A stretch of DNA of 64,000 nucleotides from Kerstersia similis (GTDB lineage Bacteria > Pseudomonadota > Gammaproteobacteria > Burkholderiales > Burkholderiaceae_B), in the NCBI RefSeq assembly GCF_965139615.1, contig NZ_CBCSIQ010000009.1:1-64000 (forward strand). The letters run 5' to 3'. Below are positions 59,501-64,000 of this stretch, in pieces (within the stretch, counting starts at the first letter, position 1; each line of letters begins with the position of its first letter). Below the pieces are notes generated by a model. It ran no database searches and was not told where the DNA came from. It saw nothing but the letters and a program-made list of their open reading frames with translations. A program made the position numbers and the translations under genes.

Positions 59501-61543
59501 GAGGGTTATGTGGATGTCAATGTGGATGTCCCGGATTTCAATGGCGAATTGCGTGTCATGGCCCAGGTCTGGAACGACGCTTCCTATGGCTCGGGCGAGG
59601 CCGCAACGATTGTGTCCGCGCCTTTGGTGGCTGAACTGGCCGCGCCGCGTTTCCTGGCGGGCGGCGATCGCACGACACTGGCGCTGGATTTGCACAATCT
59701 GTCCGGCGCGGCCCAGGACCTGGATGTCAGCCTGACATTCACCGGTTCGCTGGCGGCAGATGCCGAACGTGCCAAGGGCACCCGGCTCAAGCTGGAAAAT
59801 GGCGCCAAACGGACGCTGGATTTGCCTATCAAGGCCGTGGGTGGTTTCGGCCAGGGCACGATTACGGTCAAGGTCAGTGGCCTGAAACTACCGGATGCCG
59901 CCGACAGTACGCTGACGCGCGATTGGCAGATCGGCATCCGTCCGGCCGTGCCGGCGCAGACGCGCCGGTTCCGGACGGTGATTCCGGTCGCAGGCGAGGC
60001 CTGGACCTTGCCCGCTGATATGGAGGGTGGCTGGCAGGAGGGCGGCCTGCAGGCCGTGCTGGATATTTCCTCGCAGCCGCCATTGAACGTGGCCGAGCAG
60101 ATCGGTGAGCTGATTGCCTATCCGTATGGATGCACCGAGCAGACGGTCAGCGGCTTGTATGCCTCGTTGTATCTCGATCAGGCTGCGCTCAAGCGCCTGG
60201 GGGTACAGGGCGAAGCAGACGAGCAGCGCCGCAAATCGGTGGATATCGGTATCCAGCGCCTGTTGTCCATGCAGCGGGCAGATGGATCGTTCGGCCTGTG
60301 GAGCGGGGAATCGCCGGAAGCGCATTGGGTGACGGTCTATGCGACCGACTTCCTGCTGCGCGCCAAGGCCCAGGGTCATGCGGTGCCGGCCGATGCGCTG
60401 GAGCAGGCGACCCGCAAACTGCAATCCTATCTGACGGATGGCAATGTCGGCCTGGATTTTGTTTCGGAACGACCCGCTCATGCCATCTTCGCCGTGCGCG
60501 CCTATGCCGGGTCGGTATTGGCACGCAGCAAGCAGGTGCCGCTGGCCGGGTTGCGCGCTTTGTTCGAGCGGCGGGATGTGTCCCTGTCGGGCCTGCCCCT
60601 GGCGCATCTGGGGCTGGCATTGATTGCCATGGGTGACGGCAAGCGCGGTGAAACCGCTTTGCGCGAAGCCCTGGGCAAGCAGCGTCCGGACAATTATTGG
60701 CTGAACGATTATGGCAGCCAGCTGCGCGATAGCGCCGCCATCCTGCAATTGATGCTGGAAGAAGATGCCTTGCCTGCAGAGCGCAATCAATTGTTGCTGT
60801 CGGTGGCGGAACTGATGCACGCCAAGCGCTGGCTTTCGACGCAGGAGCGTGCGGCGCTGCTGCTGGCAGCGGTGCGCCTGGATCAATCGGCCCAGCCGCG
60901 CTGGACGGCAACCTGGGAAGCGGGCAGCACCAGCGAGACGATTTCTTCGGATCGGGCGCGCGGCATCATGGTGCCGGCGGCCGATCTGGCTGGAAACTCG
61001 CTGACGCTGCGCAATGACGGGCAGACCGAGCTGTACGCCAGCCTGACGCTGCGTGGCTATCCGAACACGGTGCCGCAGGCGCAGAACAACGGGATCGCCA
61101 TCCAGCGTCAGTACCTGGATATGGAAGGCCGGCCGATTAATCTGGCCAATGTACGCAGCGGGGAATTGATTCTGGTGTCTATCACCGTGCGTGCGGATGT
61201 TTACGTGCCTGATGCCCTGGTGGTGGATCTGCTGCCCGCCGGGCTGGAGCCGGAAAACCAGAATCTGGCGAACGCGTCCGCCAGTCTTGAACAGGCGGGC
61301 GGGCAGGTCAGTGATCTCTGGCAAGCAGCGATGCAGACGCGCATTACGCATCAGGAATACCGCGATGATCGCTATGTGGCTGCCTTGCCGCTGTTCCAGA
61401 ACAGCAATACCAAGCTGCTGTATCTGGCGCGCGCGGTGACGCCGGGCACCTATCTGGTGCCGCCACCCTTTGTCGAGTCGATGTACACGCCTTCGCGCAA
61501 TGGCCTGGGGGCAGCGCCGGGGCGTATGACCATCAAGCCCTGA
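56585..61543 (+). CDS. Bacterial alpha-2-macroglobulin lipoprotein (YfhM-like)
   Basis: This 1652-aa protein is like E. coli YfhM, a periplasmic protease trap. The signal peptide ends LAAC with the lipidated Cys18 and Asp at +2, the rule for inner-membrane retention. The mature protein has the tandem macroglobulin domains and bait region typical of the family. The thioester motif is Cys1183-Thr-Glu-Gln1186 (YPYGCTEQT), so it can bond covalently to proteases. It pairs with pbpC downstream, as in E. coli; the two are thought to guard and repair the cell wall. The ATG at 56585 is used over a TTG 9 bp upstream. Confidence 0.95.
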   Translation: MSLRTLAVALSLLILAACDRTPESSAPSAPASAAADAAPTTAAGAAPAQKGALTAEERAELARVYAGRKLEVLDISEIQQDGGATLSVTFSVPLDPQQKLANYLSVVDQNSGKVDGAWNLSHNLMTATLGPLAPRRTLDVTVASGLSSLGGTRLEHDNTQQIKTRDADPVVGFASSGSLLPTELVDGLPVMALNVDKVNVDFFRVHPEDLVSVLEYGGVRGGMDIWDANSLTKSADLVYSGRFDLNTKPNIRETVLLPLGNIEPLKQPGVYFAVMQQAGSYQYSLPVTLFSLSDIGLSVRRYQDRMLVLTQALAGGKAQSGVDVSVHDKDGKVLASGRTDSHGMLELPQKEEARLVMAHRDGQTTLLRLATSVLDLSEFKVQGPPAGSLNFFMFGPRDLYRPGETVPINALLRNADGKPVPAQPVAVEVMQPDGNVRLRFTWTADSGGLYQRDLALPSDVQAGLWTVQARTGNEELHTYTFHVEDFMPERISLALEEPADLLQPADEVDFGIEARYLYGAPAGGNRLSGQIYVAPLREAVAALPGYHFGRVDETGLTQTIELEPSVLDDDGTSVISQPSLWREARSPLQVTLQASVQETGGRPVTRRQSVAVWPADQLPGVRIINADSDDSVDMDSLAEFSVVLADREGKRLAGKDLIVRLVRERRDYYWTYGGSDGWGYRYDEKHFVVDERKLDVAAGQAAQIGFLVEWGPYRVEVEDPVTGLVSSERFWAGYRWQDTGEGLGVVRPDQVALTLDKAAYRAGEVAKVTVAPPVAGSGYLLVESSEGPLWWQAIDVPAEGKVFDIPVAREWDRHDLYISALVVRPGERKTLQTPKRAVGVLYLPLSREDRKLSVTLDAPAQMRPERTLSTRVQVKDEQGKPVANTHVLLSAVDVGILNITEFKTPDPYTAFFGRKRYGVDQMDIYGRLIEGGNFRQASLAFGGDASSTPGGLPPLTTVRLVSLLAAPVVTNAEGYVDVNVDVPDFNGELRVMAQVWNDASYGSGEAATIVSAPLVAELAAPRFLAGGDRTTLALDLHNLSGAAQDLDVSLTFTGSLAADAERAKGTRLKLENGAKRTLDLPIKAVGGFGQGTITVKVSGLKLPDAADSTLTRDWQIGIRPAVPAQTRRFRTVIPVAGEAWTLPADMEGGWQEGGLQAVLDISSQPPLNVAEQIGELIAYPYGCTEQTVSGLYASLYLDQAALKRLGVQGEADEQRRKSVDIGIQRLLSMQRADGSFGLWSGESPEAHWVTVYATDFLLRAKAQGHAVPADALEQATRKLQSYLTDGNVGLDFVSERPAHAIFAVRAYAGSVLARSKQVPLAGLRALFERRDVSLSGLPLAHLGLALIAMGDGKRGETALREALGKQRPDNYWLNDYGSQLRDSAAILQLMLEEDALPAERNQLLLSVAELMHAKRWLSTQERAALLLAAVRLDQSAQPRWTATWEAGSTSETISSDRARGIMVPAADLAGNSLTLRNDGQTELYASLTLRGYPNTVPQAQNNGIAIQRQYLDMEGRPINLANVRSGELILVSITVRADVYVPDALVVDLLPAGLEPENQNLANASASLEQAGGQVSDLWQAAMQTRITHQEYRDDRYVAALPLFQNSNTKLLYLARAVTPGTYLVPPPFVESMYTPSRNGLGAAPGRMTIKP

Positions 61544-61643
61544 CCGGTTGGCATGGCATGAAGGCAGCAGCAGCCGGGGCGCTGGCGGATTGGCCGTCTG
61601 AGGGGCGGTGCGGCCGCCGCCGGTTTGGGCGGATGGCTGCACG

Positions 61644-63980
61644 GTGAAGCTTGCACTGACAGGCCGTTGGTGGCGTCGTGGTGGCTGGCTGGCGGCCGGC
61701 CTGCTGTTGGTGGCCGGCCTGCTCTGGCTGGCTGATCGCTGTTTCCCCTTGCCCTTGCCGTCGGCTGAAACGGCACGAGTGGTGCTGGCCGAGGATGGCA
61801 CACCGCTTTGGCGCTTTGCCGATGCCGACGGGGTGTGGCGTTATGCCGCCACGCGGGAAGACATTTCTCCCTATTATGTCGAGGCCTTGCTGGCGTATGA
61901 AGACCGCTGGTTCTGGCAGCATCCTGGCATCAATCCGGTGGCATTGGGGCGCGCGGGCTGGTTGAATCTGCGGTATGGGCGGGTGGTGTCGGGCGGCAGC
62001 ACGATTTCCATGCAAGTGGCGCGCTTGCTGGATCCGCATCCCCGTACCCTATCCGGAAAGCTGCGCCAGGTCTGGCGCACGCTACAGCTCGAGTGGCATT
62101 TTTCCAAGGAAGAGATTCTTGAGCTGTACCTGAACCGTGCGCCCTTTGGCGGCGTGCTGGAAGGGGTCGCGGCGGCCAGCTGGACGTATCTAGGCAAGTC
62201 CCCGGCGGATTTGAGCCGGGCCGAGGCCGCGCTGCTGGCCGTTTTGCCGCAGGCGCCCAGCCGCTTGCGGCCTGACCGCCATCCCGAGCTGGCAAGGCAG
62301 GCGCGCGACAAGGTTCTGCAACGCATGGCCGAGCAGGGCATCTGGAGCCAGGCCCAGGTCGATGAAGCGCTGGCAGAGCCCGTCTATCTGTTTTTCCTGC
62401 CCAGGCCTCAGGCGGCGCCACTGCTGGCACGCCGGCTCGTGCAGCAGCCGGGCGCCGCGCCGGTCATACGCACCACCATAGACGGCATGCTGCAATTGCG
62501 TATCGAGCAGGCCATGCAGCGCTGGAAGGCCTCGTTGCCGCCACGGGTGTCGGCGGCAGTGCTGGTGATCGAGCATGACACCATGGCCGTGCGTGCCTAT
62601 GCAGGATCGGTGGATTTTCTGGATGTGGCGCGCAATGGCCAGGTGGATATGGTGACGGCGACGCGTTCACCGGGTTCGACCTTGAAACCCTTTTTGTTTT
62701 CGATGGCCCTGGATGAGGGCCTGATTCACTCGTCGTCCTTGCTGCAGGATGTACCGCGCCATTACGGCGAATATCGTCCGCAGAATTTTGCCGCGGATTT
62801 TTCCGGTCCCGTGTCGGCGGCAGAGGCCTTGTCGCGGTCACTGAATCTGCCATCGGTGCAGCTGCTGGAGGCTTACGGGCCGGCCCGTTTTGCCGGGGAG
62901 TTACGGGAAGCCGGGCTGCCTTTGCGTTTGCCGGCGCAGGCCGTGCCGAATCTGTCGCTGATTCTGGGCGGAGCGGGCAGTTCGTTGGAGCAGCTGGTGG
63001 CGGCGTACAGCATCTATGCCCGCGGTGGCCGCATGGCGGCGCCGCGCTTTGCTGCCGATGAGCCCTTGCGCGAACACCGCCTGGTATCGCCCGGCGCGGC
63101 CTGGATTACCCGGCAGGTACTGAGCGGCCGCCTGGCGCCGGATCAAGCGCCTGTCGATGCCAATGCCCTGGCCTGGAAAACCGGGACCAGTTACGGCTTT
63201 CGCGATGCCTGGGCTGTTGGCGTGGGGCCGCGCTATCTGATCGGCGTGTGGGTCGGGCGGCCGGATGGCGCCCCGGTGGCCGGGCAGTTCGGGCAGGCAG
63301 CGGCTGCGCCCCTGTTGTTCCAGGTACACCGGTTGGCGCATCGCGAGGGAGCGAGCCTGGCGCGCCAGATGGCGGCGGCCGCGCCGCCGGCCGTGGGGGT
63401 GGCGCGTATTTGCTGGCCCCTGGGGCAGCCCATGCCCGAAGGCAGCCCGGATTGCCGGCAGGTGCGGCAGGCCTGGGTGCTCGATGGTGTGACGCCGCCG
63501 ACCTTGCTGGCTGGGGATCAGCGGCCGGGTACGGGCCTGCTGCTGGATTACTGGCTTGCGCCTTCAGGGCGGCGGGTGGCGGCAGATTGCCCGGGTGCGC
63601 AGCCTGCTCGCATGGTGGCCTGGCCCTTGCCGCTGGAGCCTTGGCTGCCGCGCCAGGAGCGCTTGCTGGCGCGCTTGCCCGCCGTGGATCAGGCCTGCCC
63701 GCCGCCGGCGCTGGAGACGGGGACGCCGCTGGTGATTCTGGGCGTGCGGGAGGGGGATCGCCTGCGTCGTCCCGCGCGCAGCCGCGCGCCCGTGACCTTG
63801 AACCTGAGCGTCCTGGGGGGCAGTGGCCAGCGCTGGTGGTATATGAACGGGAATCCGATGCCGGAACAGGAGCTTGCCGGGCTGCTGAAAGTGGTCCTGC
63901 AGCGGCCCGGCCGCTACCGGATCAGCCTGCTGGACGAGGCTGGGCAGACGGCTAGCGTGAGTTTCGAAGTTGTCGAGTAG
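61644..63980 (+). CDS. pbpC: Penicillin-binding protein 1C
   Basis: This class A PBP is anchored in the inner membrane by one helix (about residues 11-30). The 778-aa protein has a glycosyltransferase domain with Glu86 (YEDRWFW) and GGSTISMQ. The transpeptidase domain has Ser345-x-x-Lys348 (STLK), Ser399-Leu-Asn401 and Lys512-Thr-Gly514. A C-terminal BiPBP_C module follows (about 690-778). The start is a GTG at 61644 preceded by GGATGG; no ATG fits. It is 100 bp after the alpha-2-macroglobulin gene and in the same direction, the conserved pairing. Confidence 0.94.
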   Translation: MKLALTGRWWRRGGWLAAGLLLVAGLLWLADRCFPLPLPSAETARVVLAEDGTPLWRFADADGVWRYAATREDISPYYVEALLAYEDRWFWQHPGINPVALGRAGWLNLRYGRVVSGGSTISMQVARLLDPHPRTLSGKLRQVWRTLQLEWHFSKEEILELYLNRAPFGGVLEGVAAASWTYLGKSPADLSRAEAALLAVLPQAPSRLRPDRHPELARQARDKVLQRMAEQGIWSQAQVDEALAEPVYLFFLPRPQAAPLLARRLVQQPGAAPVIRTTIDGMLQLRIEQAMQRWKASLPPRVSAAVLVIEHDTMAVRAYAGSVDFLDVARNGQVDMVTATRSPGSTLKPFLFSMALDEGLIHSSSLLQDVPRHYGEYRPQNFAADFSGPVSAAEALSRSLNLPSVQLLEAYGPARFAGELREAGLPLRLPAQAVPNLSLILGGAGSSLEQLVAAYSIYARGGRMAAPRFAADEPLREHRLVSPGAAWITRQVLSGRLAPDQAPVDANALAWKTGTSYGFRDAWAVGVGPRYLIGVWVGRPDGAPVAGQFGQAAAAPLLFQVHRLAHREGASLARQMAAAAPPAVGVARICWPLGQPMPEGSPDCRQVRQAWVLDGVTPPTLLAGDQRPGTGLLLDYWLAPSGRRVAADCPGAQPARMVAWPLPLEPWLPRQERLLARLPAVDQACPPPALETGTPLVILGVREGDRLRRPARSRAPVTLNLSVLGGSGQRWWYMNGNPMPEQELAGLLKVVLQRPGRYRISLLDEAGQTASVSFEVVE

Positions 63981-64000
63981 CGGCGCTGGCCGTCAACGCT

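Noticed and set aside
56618..59695. 1025-codon open frame on the minus strand under the alpha-2-macroglobulin gene
   Set aside because: Antisense shadow of a strongly conserved protein; Arg/His/Gln-rich with no motif.
1..64000. CRISPR array or prophage
   Set aside because: No regularly spaced repeats other than the coding 12-bp repeat, and no integrase, capsid or terminase genes.

Overview
This window looks like a chromosomal segment from a betaproteobacterium of the family Alcaligenaceae (order Burkholderiales). The sequence is GC-rich. The gene orders engB-hemB, lptM-lysA/cyaY, mrcA/aroK-aroB-dgt, uvrA/ssb, birA-coaX and dacA-dat-ybeD-lipB-lipA are, from memory, those of Bordetella, Achromobacter and their relatives. 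I cannot name the genus. I saw no rRNA, tRNA, CRISPR array, insertion sequence or prophage.

Layout. (1) 216-8088, all on the minus strand: a complete branched-chain-type ABC transporter (livK-H-M-G-F) downstream of a VanA-type Rieske oxygenase, a GntR/FCD regulator and a VanB-type reductase. This reads as uptake plus O-demethylation or hydroxylation of an aromatic acid. (2) 8472-11386: hemB, engB and an Rpn/YhgA-type nuclease with a 12-bp coding repeat. (3) 11543-14383: a diflavin reductase and an Aer-like single PAS protein, divergent from an NsrR-like iron-sulfur repressor, with two NsrR-type operators in the shared intergenic region. This is the most interesting module. (4) 14416-23147: a DUF6607-like lipoprotein, lptM-lysA, cyaY, mrcA (PBP1A), then aroK-aroB-dgt. 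(5) 23194-28464: uvrA divergent from ssb. Behind uvrA lie two overlapping genes that look like a split form of the fused 3-dehydroshikimate dehydratase QuiC/QsuB.

(6) 28706-38657 is accessory and metabolic: a hotdog thioesterase, a DoxX protein, a creatininase-family amidohydrolase, an SDR with a divergent LysR regulator, an epimerase-SDR-TRAP transporter operon, and a second Rpn-type nuclease. (7) 38844-41382: trmA and a HI0933-type flavoprotein. (8) 41383-43396: a 751-bp gene-free stretch with a compact structured RNA candidate at a predicted transcription start, then a putative Na+/H+ antiporter. (9) 43708-51796: aspS (residues suggest a non-discriminating enzyme), an EEP hydrolase, the LPS core genes waaC-waaA, birA-coaX, and an alpha/beta hydrolase. 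(10) 52053-63980: dacA, dat, ybeD-lipB-lipA, and an alpha-2-macroglobulin lipoprotein paired with pbpC.

Most of the window is ordinary housekeeping: cell wall (mrcA, dacA, pbpC, lysA), LPS, heme, lipoate, biotin, CoA and shikimate metabolism. The regulatory features worth testing are the tandem NsrR boxes, the GTATAC palindromes at the vanA promoter, the antiporter leader hairpin, and the TTTGCGAA repeats upstream of the epimerase operon. All calls come from reading the sequence and from family knowledge. No database search was run.
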